This document shows positions 46,782 through 59,619 of a stretch of 64,000 nt of DNA, one piece after another. The notes beneath the pieces were generated by a model, which worked only from the letters and a program-made list of their open reading frames with translations, was not told the DNA's origin and ran no database searches. Origin of the DNA: Malania oleifera (Eukaryota; Streptophyta; Magnoliopsida; Santalales; Ximeniaceae); contig NC_080423.1 of assembly GCF_029873635.1 (NCBI RefSeq), positions 98,452,397 through 98,516,396 on the forward strand, in the 5' to 3' direction. The position numbers and the translations under genes are program-made. The first letter of the stretch is position 1; each line of letters starts with the position of its first letter.

Positions 46782-48934
46782 TGTAGTAATCCTAAAAAAA
46801 AATTAAAGTTAAATTAAAATTTAAAATTTTAAAAATAATAATAAAAAATATTAATTAATTATTTTTTTATTCAGGTTTCCTGAAGGATCAGGAAACATAT
46901 TATATTTTAGTTTATTTCTTCTTCTTCATCTTCTTCTTTTTCTTCTTTCTTTCTTTCTTTCTTTCTCTACGTCAATGCTCTCCTCAGCTCCTCTCTCCCA
47001 CTCTCCTCCATCTCATCTCCGTTATTCGGTCGATTGGAAATCTGAAAATACCGTTGGGCTCTACTTGCCGCCACTGACATTTCTACTGGGGTGGATCTGT
47101 CATGGGAGTGGCGTAGACATATCTCCTGGGGTAAGGTCAAATTTCAAATTTATCTCAATTTCTCTTAAACTATAAGCCCCATTAACCAACGAAAATTGTT
47201 AGGAGATTGGTGGAGAGATTCTCTACAATCTAGCGCGAGCGAGTTTTCAGATCGGAGTTCTAAGGTACCAATCCTAAATCGAGGGTAAATTTGATAATTT
47301 AGGCTTTTATTAGGCTATTTAGGATATTCTAAACTTAGGAAAATTTTAAGAAAAGTTACTTTAAGAATTATGACGAATAATATGATGAAATTTGAATTTC
47401 AGCGTTCAGGGGTTTTTGAACACCTAGGGCGTAGGCCGGGGTGTTATCGGGTCTTTTTCAAAAATCAGGTAAGGGGATTAAATTAAGTTAGTAATTTTAT
47501 GAAAATTGAATCAATATAATTGTTATGTTTATATAAATATATTTATTTATTTATTCATTTGGGAATTTAAAAGCTATTTTGAAAACCAACCTTTCGAAAT
47601 AGATTTTACAAATTTATGATATATGATATAGTATTTTTGAATAAAATGAACAGTGAACAATTTGTTTATTTATATGAATTTGTTAAAATGTGGAAAATCG
47701 TGTGGCAGATGATTTAATTTGTATGGATTATTGTATACATGGATTTGGGATTTTGAAATACTGAATTGTCTGTGAAATACTGAATTAGTTGAGAAATACT
47801 AGAAATGTTTGTGAAAAATACTAGAACTACATATAAAATGCAGGAGTTTGAACTAATAGCCAATGGCCGGGTGTTATTTGATTGGACAAGAGCCAAGATT
47901 ATTATTTGATGGTCAAGGACCGAGTTTTAATTGGTGGCTATATGCCAGATTGTATTTTGTGACCGGGGGCCAGGTGTTTGGAATAACAGGAAATATATAT
48001 GAATTAATGTTTTAAATGGTGATTTCTATTATCTAAATTGCATGATATGCTTTAGAAACCCTGGGAACTAGTGTATTGTGAGCACGGTATCGTTGCTAGT
48101 TAGACAATGTGCACCCATATTATCTGGATAGAAGTGTAGGGGGTCCAGCCGACTGCCTGCGTGAGGTTGAAGTAAGGGCGTCGGACCTGCAGCTTTGCTA
48201 TGGATGCCTACAGATGTGTTTGCAGAGGATGTTGTTTTTGACTTTGTTTGGGTTTATCACTCAGGCTTAGTCCAGCCTTCGGGCCGCACAACCTGTGCCA
48301 TGGGGATGTAAATGGCGTGTTTGTCACAGGGAGTGTCTTATATGCATATATGTTAATTTATGTGAATAAGTTAATTAATAAGATAACTTCGAGGGTTTAT
48401 TGAGAAAGGTGAGTGCCTTGGTAGCAGTAATGATACTAGAGCAGAGGGAAGTTACTTGTATGGGCGGGTAATCTTCCCTATCCTTGGCTAAATATGTGTG
48501 TGAGTGTAAAATAAGAATGTTTTCATAAATGTGTTTATTTACTTAGTAAACTGGTTATTTTCTGTACACTAAATGCATGTTGGCCACACACTGACATTAA
48601 CTTAGTTTTTCCCTTACTGAGCTGTGTCTCACCCCTACTTTACAAACTATCTTTTTAGGGAATCCTAGAGATAGGGTCTAGCGGGCTAGAGGTGTAAATT
48701 TATGTAGGTGGTGTGTAGATAGAGATTTTATTTTTGTTTAGTTTTATGAGATGTAATTATGTGAAAATGAATATATTTGTGTATAAAGATAGTTAGAACT
48801 CTGATAATGTAATTTGAGGTTATATTTTATTTTCGCTGCGTATGTGTATTTTATATTTGATGAATAAGGTGTCAGGTACACTGATGTCACTAAAGTAACA
48901 CTCCAAGCCCACGTGGCGGGTCGGGGTCGTTACA
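46782..48934 (+). repeat. 5' LTR of gypsy element 1
   Basis: 2153 bp, TG…CA. A CTT/TTTC-rich tract lies at about 46917-46966. The segment from about 47745 onward is repeated in the truncated 3' LTR (51681 onward), with few differences. Ends GGGTCGGGGTCGTTACA. Confidence 0.92.
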
Positions 48935-48936
48935 GG

Positions 48937-48949
48937 TGGTATCAGAGCC
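48937..48949 (+). promoter_or_regulatory. primer-binding site, tRNA-iMet, gypsy element 1
   Basis: Perfect TGGTATCAGAGCC two bases after the 5' LTR. Confidence 0.95.
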
Positions 48950-49381
48950 TAGGTTTGTTAGGTTTTGCAGACTTCGAGGATTGATAATTACCAAAGTATA
49001 GGTTGAGATAAGATAGGGATAGGAGTGGGTAGGTTAAGATGAGTTTTGGTTTGGAAACTTGGAGGCAGAAATCTATTGACAGACTTCTGTGATTTTTTGA
49101 ATCAGTCGCGAGTTCTAGAAAACCATGGTAAATCCATCAATGGTTTCATTTCTGGGTTTAGAGACTAGAACTCAGAAAATTTAGGTTGGAATGTTAAGAT
49201 GAGTGGGTATGTGTGTGAAGTTAATGTTGGGATGGAGATTTTACCTTAATGGTTTAGTGATAGAATTGGAATATGAATTATTAAATTAAAACCCGTACAT
49301 TATATCAATTCCATTATTCCATATTTGCATTAATTGTGTTAAATGCGAAATTACTAAGTTAGGTTATATCCTATTTACAGG

Positions 49382-50556
49382 ATGGATTCCAGGGGAAAAT
49401 ATGTTGTGGTTGGAAGAGATACCTCTAGCGAGGATGATGCTGATGCTTCAACAGTGTTGCAAAATATAGCGCGACAGGCTAGAAAGGAAAACATGAGGGA
49501 CTCTAGAGAGCAAGATCAGCTAGTGGCTGATAGGGGTTACACATTTCAGCAGTTCACCCAGGCGAACCCACCGGCATTTGTAGGTGGATCGAACCCGATC
49601 GCAGCTGAAGATTGGATTCAAGAAATAGAGGAGTTACTGAGGGTATTGGAGTGTACTGAGGAGTGAAAGGTGGAAGCAAAGAGATGGTGGCGATTGGCGA
49701 AATTGGTGGAGGAGCAGCGCCCAGAGCCTGCGGCTATCACTTGGAGCCGATTCATCCCCACTATCACCCGCACAACTAAGGTAGAGGAATTCCTGCAGCT
49801 GACTCAGGGGCCCATGACTGTGCAACAGTATGCGCCAAGTTTGTGGAGTTGTTCCGTTTTGCTCCACACATGGTTCCGAATGAGCCACTGAAGGCACGGA
49901 TGTTTGAGAGGGGACTGAGACAGAGCATACGCACGCAGGTGGTGGCATTGTTGACTCAAAGCTTTTCTGAGTTAGTGGATCGGGCCATGGCAGTTGAGGC
50001 CAGCATTCAGGAGGGGGAGAATGTGGTGAACCAGAAGAAGAGGCCTTTGCCTCAAGGGTTTCAGACTAACACTAGCCATGGCTCTTACAAACGGCCTGGT
50101 AATTTCTCGGGCCAGCGATAGGAGATGGGGTACCAAGGCCATCAGGGGGGTTCCCAGCGCCCTATATGTTTTAGATGCCATCAGAGGCATTCGGGCGAGT
50201 GCAGGGGAGGACCAGTTGTCTGCTATCGATGTGGAGAGGCAGGACATCGGATACGAGATTACCGTGTAGTGTTGAACTATGCGCCGCCACAGCCGGAGTA
50301 TCAAATACATCCAAAGGCACCTCAAGGTGGTCACCAGGGGGGTGCGGCTCAGGCACAAGTATACTCACTTACGCCGGGTGATGCAGAGAACGTCGGTGAT
50401 GTGGTGACAGGTACTATTTCCATATTTTCAGATAGTGCCGTTGTATTATTTGATTCAGGTGCAACCCACTCATTTGTGTCTCGGGGATTTGTTAAACTAT
50501 GCGAGTTAGAGGCTCAATTGATAGAGACTGAGTTAGGAGTCAGTGTTAATATGTAG
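49382..50556 (+). pseudogene. gypsy element 1 gag-protease remnant
   Basis: ATG at 49382 directly after TTTACAG. The Gag N-terminus (open to 49666) has AEDWIQEIEELLRVLECTEE followed by a stop. The capsid region continues in shifted frames to about 50121. The zinc-knuckle region at about 50164-50268 has two fingers; the second reads CYRCGEAGHRIRDY, with the last Cys changed to Tyr (TGC to TAC). The protease active site is FDSGATHSFVS at about 50450-50482. Frame changes occur near 49830 and 50100, so no intact polyprotein can be made. Confidence 0.9.
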
Positions 50557-50569
50557 TAGGGAGATCAGG

Positions 50570-51690
50570 GATTATCCAGTAGAGATTTAGGGGAGAGTGT
50601 TGCCTGTTATTTTGATAGTCCTTGATATTGAGGGTTTTGACATTATTATGGGCATGGACTGGCTAGCATCCAGCTACGCGAGCATTGACTGTCGTAGAAA
50701 GGAGGTGGTATTATGACCTCCTGGGGAGTAGGAGTTTGTAATTGTTGGCTTGTGTGTGCGTTCGGCACCACGGATCCTTTCGGCTATCCAGGCAAAAAGG
50801 TTACTTTTAGGGGGATGCCAGGGTTACCTTGCAATGGTGAAGGAAACGTCGAAGGAATAACCCAAGTTGGAAGATATCCCAGTGATAAGGGAGTTCTCTG
50901 ATGCTTTTCCAGAGGATTTACTAGGATTGCCTCCTGATTGAGAGGTGGAATTTGCAATTGATCTGATCCCAGGTATAGCACCAATCTCCAAAGCCCCATA
51001 CAAAATGGCTCCAGCTGAATTAAAGGAGTTAAAGGAGCAATTACAGGAGCTTCTAGACAGGGGGTTTATCAGACCGAGTGTATCGCTCTGGGGTGCACCG
51101 GTGTTGTTTGTGAAGAAGAAGGACGGGTCAATGAGGATGTGCATCGACTACCGAGAGATTAATAAGGTAACGGTGAAGAACAAGTATCCATTACCTCGAA
51201 TTGACGACCTGTTTGATCAGCTTCAGGGTACGTAGATTTTCTCTAAAATCGATTTGGCAATTTAGATATCATCAGGTGAAGGTTAGATCAGATGATGTAT
51301 CGAAGACTGCTTTTCGGACTCGATACGGCCATTACGATTTCTTGGTTATGTCGTTCGAGTTGAAGAATGCTCCAGCGGTATTTACGGATTTGATGAACAG
51401 AGTATTCCACGAGTACTTAGACCAGTTTTTTATTGTGTTCATAGATGATATTTTGGTCTATTCGAGGAGCCCTGAGGAGCATGAAGCTCATCTGAGACTA
51501 GTACTTCAGGTGCTCAAGGAAAAGAAGTTATTTGCTAAACTTAAGAAATGTGAATTCTGGCTAGAGCAGGTTGCATTTCTGGGTCATATGGTATCCAAGG
51601 AAGGGGTTTCAGTGGATCCAAGCAAAGTGGAGGCTGTAGTTGACTGGGCAAGGCTGAAGAACGTGCAGGAGGTCAAAAATTTTGGGATTT
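50570..51690 (+). pseudogene. gypsy element 1 reverse transcriptase remnant
   Basis: RT from about 50945 ([17 protein letters not shown], then [20 protein letters not shown]) through [12 protein letters not shown] at about 51437-51472, to [17 protein letters not shown] and NVQEVKNF at about 51680. A frameshift lies near 51233, and the region between protease and RT (50570-50940) is also broken. The frame ends where the sequence fuses to LTR-internal DNA, so RNase H and integrase are missing. Confidence 0.9.
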
Positions 51691-52626
51691 TGAAATACTA
51701 ATATGTTTGTGAAATACTGAATTGGTTGAGAAATACTAGAAATGCTTGTGAAAATATTGGAACTGCTTGTGAAATGCAGGAGTTTGAACTAATGGCCAAT
51801 GGTCAATTGTTATTTGATTGGCCAAGGGGCAGGATTATTATTTGACGATCGAGGACCGAGTTTTAATTGGTGGCTATATGTCGGATTGTATTTTGTGATC
51901 GGGCTAGGTGTATGGAATAACAGGAAATATATATGAATTAATGTTTTAAATGGTGATTTCTATTATCTAAATTGCATGATATGCTTTAGAAACCCTTGGG
52001 ACCAGTGTATTGTGAGCACGGTATCGTTGCTAGTTAGACAATGTGCACCCATATTATCTGGATAGAAGTGTAGGGGGTCCAGCCGACTGCCCGCGTGAGG
52101 TTGAAGTAAGGGCGTCGGACCTGCAGCTTTGCTATGGATGCCTACAGATGTGTTTGCAGAGGATGTTGTTTTTGACTTTGTTTGGGTTTATCACTCAGGC
52201 TTAGTCCAGCCTTCGGGCCGCACAACCTGTGCCATGGGGATGTAAATGGCGTGTTTGTCACAAGGAGTGTCTTATATGCATATCTGTTAACTTATGTGAA
52301 TAAGTTAATTAATAAGATAACTTCGAGGGTTTATTGAGAAAGGTGAGTGTCTTGGTAGCAGTAATGATACTAGAGCAGAGGGAAGCAACTTGTATGGGCG
52401 GGTAATCTTCTCTATCCTCGGCTAAATGTGTGTGTGAGTGTAAAATAAGAATGTTTTCATAAATGTGTTTATTTACTTAGTAAACTGGTTATTTTCTGTA
52501 CACTAAATGCATGTTGGCCACACACTGATATTAACTTAGTCTTTCCCTTACTGAGTTGTGCCTCACCCCTACTTTACAAACTGTCTTTTCAGGGAATCCT
52601 AGAGATCGGGTCTAGTGGGCTAGATG
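51681..52626 (+). repeat. 3' LTR of gypsy element 1, first piece, 5'-truncated
   Basis: Collinear with about 47745-48690 of the 5' LTR. It begins inside the LTR at the TTTGGGATTTTGAAATACT junction, lacking roughly the first 960 bp. It ends at the AGATG target duplication of gypsy element 2. Confidence 0.9.
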
Positions 52627-52699
52627 TGTAACAAGTTAGGGATTTTGGAGATAATAATAGTTTGGGATAATAATAATAATAATTTCAAGGAATTTCCAG

Positions 52700-52870
52700 A
52701 GCTCATTGACAAATACAGGGCTTCGTCGACAAGTTCATAAGGAAACTCGTCGACGAGAAAATACCGAGAGGGGTTATGGGGCAGCCTGAAATTCGTCGAC
52801 GAATACAGGGACTCGTTGACGAATTTATTGAAAGATTCGACGACGAGATAACGTGTCTCGTTGACGAAGA
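52700..52870. repeat. CGTCGACGA palindrome array, 5' LTR copy
   Basis: Several copies of the near-perfect palindrome TCGTCGACGA, with variants TCGTTGACGA and TCGACGACGA, spaced roughly 20-40 bp apart upstream of the TATA box. Shorter than the 3' LTR array by roughly 60 bp of repeat. Confidence 0.85.
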
Positions 52871-52876
52871 CAACAG

Positions 52877-52885
52877 TATATAAGG
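52877..52885 (+). promoter_or_regulatory. TATA box of gypsy element 2, 5' LTR
   Basis: TATATAAGG directly downstream of the palindrome array. The same motif is at 59863-59871 in the 3' LTR. Confidence 0.75.
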
Positions 52886-53497
52886 GGAAAACTCAGATTT
52901 TTATCACTTATTCGTGCCCCTCTCTCTCTCCTCTCTCTCTCTACAGCTCTCTCTCACTTCTCTTTTCGTTTCCGGGCTTGTTTCTCGTCAGATCAAAGAT
53001 CTGAGGCTACCACGACTCTCCTGGCGAGATTCTCTGTAAGTCTGCCGGAACTGATCGCTGGAAAAGTTGGGTTGAATTTCGTCCCAATCTCAGGGTAAGA
53101 CATTTTATTCAATATTTGTCTTTCCCTCAGTTATGAAAAATGTTGTAGGTAAGAAAATACTGATGTTTTGTTCTGGGGGATTGTGTTTTTAGGATGTTGA
53201 GTTAGAAATCCTGCAGGTATAGAATCAGAATTATATAGGGGCTTTTTAAAGTTAAGGTAAGGGAAATATGCTATGTTAGAAATTTTATTGATGTTAATAG
53301 AGATTTCATAGACACATATTTATACCAGTTTATTATACAGTTTTTACAGATTATGAGTTTAAATGCTTTTGTGGGTTAAGTAGATTTTCATGTGATGGAG
53401 AATGTATACAATTTTTATAATGTATCATACTATACTAAATATACAGAGAAATTTACATGCATATATAGTTTTTATATGAGTAGTTCATGAAACAGAC

Positions 53498-53498
<1 letters not shown>

Positions 53499-53555
<57 letters not shown>
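53499..53555. repeat. (TA)n microsatellite in 5' LTR
   Basis: About 28 TA units. The 3' LTR has only a short TATATATGCATATGCATG stretch at the same place, so the tract expanded after insertion or contracted in the other copy. Confidence 0.92.
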
Positions 53556-53558
<3 letters not shown>

Positions 53559-54610
53559 TATACTTATTCATATCAGTATTATATCACAGTTTTATACAAA
53601 ACAGTATATGCCAAGTTATAGCATGCCATATTTCCTATTACCATAACATACAGAGTATGTAGGCAGAGATACAGAGGTAGCATCAAGATGCTATAGATAC
53701 AGTATACAAAGATTACAGTATTTATAGTACATAAAGATAACGTTATGGTAGTTTTGGAAAACATTATGAAAACAGTAAAAAAGTATATATGTATATAGTA
53801 TCAGATCCCTGTGGAAAAATTACAGATAGATATAGTTTACAGAACACGCTACCGTTGCTAGATACAGATAGAGTGCAACCACATATCTCAGATAGTATGT
53901 TGGTACCGTCGACTGTTCTCGGAGAATATGCAGCTCCCCAGTTCACTGGGTGGAGGGGGCTGGTTTGATGAGGTAGTAGCTAGACCCGAGCTTAGGAGTG
54001 TATGCAGTTTGGCCGGACTGAGGTAGTGTAGAGTATATTGACTTATCTGGAGGGCCGACCAGGTTAAGTCCCACCTATGGGCCGCACAACCCTGTCATGA
54101 GGGGTCAAATCATGACGTACAGAGTCCCAGGGATAAAACACAGTTATGTGTATGTATACAGTTTTACAGTATATGATGAGTATAGTATGATATTATCAAT
54201 ATGAAAAATAGAAAAACAGACGATACAGTATATTTTAAATCGTGAAAGAAAGATATGCTATATAGATGATTTAATGCATTGCAGTTCAGTTACTATTTTA
54301 AAAGTATCTCTAACTTAGTTGTCACACACAAGTAATAACATATTTCCACTTATTGAGCGTTGACTCACCCCATTACTTTACCATTTTTCAGGTAAACCAG
54401 TTAGGCGAGTAGATTAGGCTTGCGGATAGAAAGTAGTTTGATCACCTTGGTTATAGGGTGAGTTTTTGTTAGAGCTGAGTATTTTTTAGTAGATGATGCT
54501 GGAGGGGTATTTTTTTGTGACTATGGTCTGTATATACAAAATTCTAGTATTGCATAGTAAATATGTAAATGGTTGCATGATATGAGTTTCCGCTGCTTAA
54601 GTATGGATCT

Positions 54611-54612
<2 letters not shown>

Positions 54613-54664
<52 letters not shown>
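54613..54664. repeat. (TA)n microsatellite near the 5' LTR end
   Basis: About 26 TA units. The 3' LTR has only a few at the matching position (about 61566-61574). Confidence 0.92.
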
Positions 54665-54667
<3 letters not shown>

Positions 54668-54703
54668 AAAAAAAATGGTATGAATTTTGAGGTCATTACA
54701 ATT

Positions 54704-54716
54704 TGGTATCAGAGCC
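54704..54716 (+). promoter_or_regulatory. primer-binding site, tRNA-iMet, gypsy element 2
   Basis: Perfect TGGTATCAGAGCC three bases after the 5' LTR end at 54700. Confidence 0.95.
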
Positions 54717-55017
54717 GAGGTTGTTAGGTTTTGTAGACTCTAGAGTGTAGCGGAAAGCAATACCAGAATATAGGAAAGAGATTTGAGGTTTTGTTCTGTG
54801 ATTCGGATACAGGATTTCGTGATTGTTTCTGTGTTTTTCTTGGGGTGATGATTTCAGGAAAACCATAGTAAACTGTCGACGAGTCATGTGTTTGGATTGC
54901 AGGAGTGGATTTTGGGGCTAGGAGCAGGAGGGATTAATAAGGATTTGGAGTTTTAGTTAAATAAGTTGGGTCTGTAGAAGGATAGAATTTTGAAACGATG
55001 TTCTATTTGTTTACAGG

Positions 55018-56290
55018 ATAGACCTAGGAGGCAATAGTGCTGACGCCAGTGGGGATGATGGAGCGAGTCCTTCTAGCGTAGCAAGTCGGGATTCAGATGC
55101 TGTGCTACGCAATGTGGCTTAGCAAGTCATGGCTGAGATAGCGTGGAACTCTAGAGAGCAGGGAGGTCCATCCTCAGCTTAGGGATGTACCATAGAGAAA
55201 TTTATGAAGATGAATCCGCCACCTTTTTCTGGAGCGACTGATCCTGCAATTGCTGAGAATTGGATACAGGAGATAGAAAAGATTCTGACAGTGCTTCACT
55301 ACACCGATGAGCAAAGGGTCTTATATGCTACATATAGGCTGGCAGGCGAGGCTGGGAGATAGTGGTCAGCCACCAGATTGTTGGAGAAGCAGAGGGCGAT
55401 ACCAGTGTAAATGACTTGGACCCGATTTAAGGACATATTCTTTGATAAATATTATCCTGCTTCAGTTAGAGATGCTCGAGTGTAGGAGTTTCTGAGTCTG
55501 TCCTAAGGGTCGTTGACTGTTCAGCAGTACGCTGCGAGATTTATTGAACTGTCGCATTTTTGCCCTTATATTGTCCCAGATGAAGCAAAGAAGGCTAGAA
55601 TGTTTGAGAGAAATTTGAGGCGTGATATTTACAGGAAGGTGGTGGTACTGAGGATCCAGGACTTCTCAGAGTTGGTTAGTAGGGCCATAATAACACAGGA
55701 GAGTCTACCGAAAGAGATTGAGGCATAAAGTCAGAAGAAGAGGACCGCACCCTCGTGCTTTCAGGCGGGTCCCAGCCGAGGCCCTTGGAGGGGAGGTAGG
55801 TCTGGCGGGGGTCAGAGACAGATAGTAGAGCAGGGTGGATCTCAGGGTAGTCAGCCTCCCGCCACTTGTGCCAGATGTGGACGGAGACACCCAGGTGAAT
55901 GTCGATTTGGGGAGGATGTTTGCTACCGCTGCGGGAAACTCGGTCATATGGCTCGATCGTGTCAGATGCCGTCAAATTACGCACAAGATCCCAGACCATT
56001 TCGAGGTGGATATCAAGTGCCCTGTGGTGGTCAGCAGAGGAACACAGCGCCAGCGAGGGTTTATGCGTTGACACCGGGAGACACTGAGACAACTAGAGAC
56101 CTGGTCACAGGTACTCTTACTTCTTTATCATATAGAATGATTGTTTTTTTTTATACAAGTGCTACCCCCTCTTTTATATCAGCGGGATATGTGAAAATAG
56201 CTGGAATAAAGACACAACCATTAGATATAGAATTTTCTGTGGCTACACCAATGGGATCTGTGATTAGACGTAGGAGGGTACTTTAGAATT
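55018..56290 (+). pseudogene. gypsy element 2 gag-protease remnant
   Basis: The expected gag start, ATG after TTTACAGG in element 1, reads ATA here (55018-55020). The Gag capsid region has NWIQEIEKILTVLHYTDEQ, then a TAG where Trp is expected (near 55361). A clear stretch follows at 55513-55728. Two zinc knuckles (CARCGRRHPGEC and CYRCGKLGHMARSC) lie at about 55867-55965. The protease active site is damaged: FYTSATPSF instead of the FDxGAT form, near 56150-56180. Stops and frame changes are frequent. Confidence 0.9.
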
Positions 56291-56299
56291 TTCCAGTAA

Positions 56300-59200
56300 G
56301 TATTCAGGAGAGAGTGCCGTTAGCCAATCTGGTGGTCCTGGATATGCAGGGATTTGATGTGATACTGGTTATGGATTGGTTGGCCATTTATCATGCTAGT
56401 ATAGATTGTCATATGAAAGAAGTAATTTTCAGACCCCTGGGTGAGCCAGAATTTAGATTTACGGGATCACACGTGCGTGCCTCACCACAGCTGGTGTCGG
56501 CTATTCAAGTGACTAGACTGCTACAGGGTGGTTTCTAGGGGTATATTGCATACATAAAAGAATTTTCAAAAGAAGAATTGGAACAAGCTGACATACCAGT
56601 AGTGAGGGAATTCACAGATGTATTTCCTGAAGAATTGCCTGATTTGCCACCAGATCATAAGATTAAGTTCACTATAGACTTGTTGCCGGGATCTACACCA
56701 GTATCTAAAGCACCGTACAGTATGGCATCAGTTGAGTTGAAAGAACTGAAAGATTAGCTACAGGAGTTACTGGATAAGGGTTTTATTAGGCCCAGTATGT
56801 CGCCTTGGGGTGCGCCAGTTTTGTTCGTGAAAAATAAAGATGGAACCATGAGATTGTGCATCGATTGTAGGGAGATAAATAAATTGACAGTCAAGAATAT
56901 ATCCTCTCCCTAGGATCGATGATTCATTTGATCAGCTCCAGGGGACCCAGGTTTACCCTAAGATTGATCTGCGATTAGGTTACCACCAGGTGAAAGTTAA
57001 AGAAGAAGACATCTTGAAGACCGCATTTCGTACCTAGTATGGGCATTACGAGTTCTTAGTGATGCCATTTGGGTTGACTAATGCACCAGCGATTTTCATG
57101 GATTTGATGAATTGGGTATTCCACCAGTATTTAGACCAGTTTGTGGTTGTGTTCATTGATGATATATTGGTCTACTCGAGGAGTATTGAGGAGCACCAGC
57201 ATCATTTGAGGCTGGTATTGCAGATATTGAGAGAAAGGAAATTATATGCAAAATTCAAGAAACGTGAGTTCTGGTTAAGGCAGATTACTTTTCTCGACCA
57301 TGTGATCTCAGAAGCAGGAGTATCAGTTGATCCGAACAAAATAGAGGCAGTGGTGAATTGGGAGAGGTAGGGAAATGTTCAAGAAGTCGGGAGTTTTTTG
57401 GGGTTAGCAGGATATTATCGGCGTTTTGTGGATGGTTTCTCCAGGCTATCAGATCCATTAACACGACTTACGAGAAACAATGTAAAATTTGAATGGACTG
57501 ATGACTGTGAATAGAGTTTTCAAGAGTTAAAGGAGCGGTTAGTTTCAGCTCCAGTACTGGCTATTCTATTAGGGAAGGACAGTTTCGTAATATACAGTGA
57601 TGCCTCTTTGAAAGGGCTTGGATGCGTGTTGATGCAGCACGACAAAGTTATTGCATATGCGTCTAGGCAGCTTAAAAAGTATGAGAAAAATTATCCTGTC
57701 CATGATTTAAAGCTTGCTACAGTGGTGTATGCTCTTAAAATTTGGAGGCATTATTTATATGGTGGAAAGTGCGAGATTTTCACGGATCACAAGAACCTGA
57801 AATATTTATTCACTCAAAAAGAGTTGAATATGCCGCAAATAAGGTGGCTAGAACTTATAAAAGACTATGATTGCACGATTAGTTACCACCCAGGAAAAGC
57901 GAACGTAGTAGCAAATGCTCTGAGCAAAAAATTAGGGGGATCTGTACTGGCAGCCATGGAGATTCAGCACTCAATTTTGGTGGATTTGGAGAGGCTCAGT
58001 ATAGAATTGGTAGAGGAGAGTCCTCAGGTAGTTATTTCTAGTCTAGTAGTGCAACCCACGCTTTACAAGAGGATTAAAGCAGCTCAGGGTGACGATGCAA
58101 AGTTGGCAGCGGTGATGGCTAGAGTACGTAATGGACTGGGTGAGGAGTTCAACATATCAGATGACGGAGCTCTGCGATTCCGTACTAGGCTATGTATTCC
58201 TGCAGATGCTGAGATCAGGAGGACTATACTGGAGGAGGCTCACAGACCCCTATACACGGTCCATCTCGACAAAACTAAAATGTATAGGGACCTGCGAGAG
58301 TATTTCTAGTGGAGTGGAATGAAGAGAGAGATAGCCAAATTTGTTCAGCAGCGCTTGACATGTCAGCAGGTTAAGGCTGAACACCAGAGACCAGCAGGAT
58401 AGTTGCAGCCGTTGTTTATTCCGGAGTGGAAGTGGGTCCACGTTTTGATGGATTTTTTTACGGGGTTACCACCATTGCGGCAGGGATTGAATACAATTTG
58501 GGTAGTTGTTGATCGTTTGACGAAGATTGCTCATTTCATCCCTATTAAAATTGTTTATTCCATGGACAGATTGGTAGAGATATATGTTCAGGAGATAGTT
58601 CGTGTTCATGGAGTACAAGTATCCATAGTCTCAGACCGAGATCCTCGGTTTACTTCATGATTCTGAAAAAGTTTTTAGGAAGCTATGGGTACGCAGTTGG
58701 CTTTCAGCACCGCTTTTCATCGTCAGACTGATGGTTAGACTGAGAGGACCATTCAGATACTAAAAGATATGCTTCATGCTTGTGTACTTGATTTTGGAGG
58801 TATTTGGATTCAATTTATGTCGTTAGTTGAATTTGCTTATAATAATAGCTATCAAGCTAGTATCGGCATGGCTCCATACGAGGCATTATATGGCAAGAGA
58901 TGTCATTCTCCTCTTTTCTGAGATAAAGTAGGTGAAATGCGAGTTTTGGGTCCCGAGATAATACAGCAGGCGTCCGACAAAGTTCGATTAATTAAAGAAA
59001 GAATTAATACAGCACAGAGTCAGCAGAAAAGTTATGCAGACACTCGCCGCCGAGAATTGGAATTTGATATGGGAGATTGAGTATTTTTGAGATAGCTCCT
59101 CTAAAAGGAGTTATGCGGTTTGGAAAGAAGGGCAAGTTGAGCCCTAGGTATATTGGCCCTTTTGAGATACTTGAGAGTATAGGGTCAATTGCCTACAAGC

Positions 59201-59500
59201 TAACTTTGCCGCCAGCTTTGGCTCATATTCATGACGTGTTTCATGTTGCCATGTTACGGAAATACGTTCCAGACCCATCCCACATCATTAGCTATGCAAA
59301 GATAGAGCTTAAGGATTTATTGGCATATGAAGAAGTACCAGTACAGATTTTGGATAGAAATGTTCAGACTTTACGCACTAAAGAAATATAGTTAGTTAAA
59401 GTTTTGTGGAAGAATCATGCTATAGAGGAAGCTTCTTAGGAGCTTGAGGAGCAGATTAGATAGAGATACCCACAGTTGTTCCAAGAGGTATAGAGGTACT
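56300..59500 (+). pseudogene. gypsy element 2 pol remnant with chromodomain-like end
   Basis: The RT spans about 56650-57370, with [12 protein letters not shown] at about 57145-57180 and a frameshift near 56895-56915. RNase H spans about 57480-57950 ([31 protein letters not shown]). The integrase zinc region ([11 protein letters not shown]…CQQ) lies at about 58260-58370. The integrase core is at about 58430-58960 (VDRLTKIAHFIPI, SDRDPRFTS, FHRQTDG). The C-terminal linker ends LTLPPALAHIHDVFHVAML. The chromodomain-like tail is at about 59320-59480 (YEEVPVQILDRNVQTLRTKEI, then VLWKNHAIEEAS). Stops sit mainly at conserved Trp, Gln or Arg codons. All domains are present but none is intact. Confidence 0.92.
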
Positions 59501-59619
59501 CAGGTAAAGTATAATAGTTAGATAGGTTTCTTTTGTAGGCCTTGTATTTGTTGACGACATCGCATTTTGGAGATAATAATAGTTTGGGATAATAATAATA
59601 ATAATTTCAAGGAATTTCC

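Larger units (their letters stand above)
52627..54700 (+). repeat. 5' LTR of gypsy element 2
   Basis: 2074 bp. Contains a short CGTCGACGA palindrome array (about 52700-52870), TATATAAGG at 52877-52885, CT-rich DNA downstream, and two long (TA)n tracts (53499-53555 and about 54613-54664). The tracts inflate its length relative to the 3' LTR. Confidence 0.93.

Noticed and set aside
52700-52870. Considered as an origin or attachment-site array
   Set aside because: The same array recurs in the other LTR at the same distance from the TATA box, so it belongs to the LTR U3.
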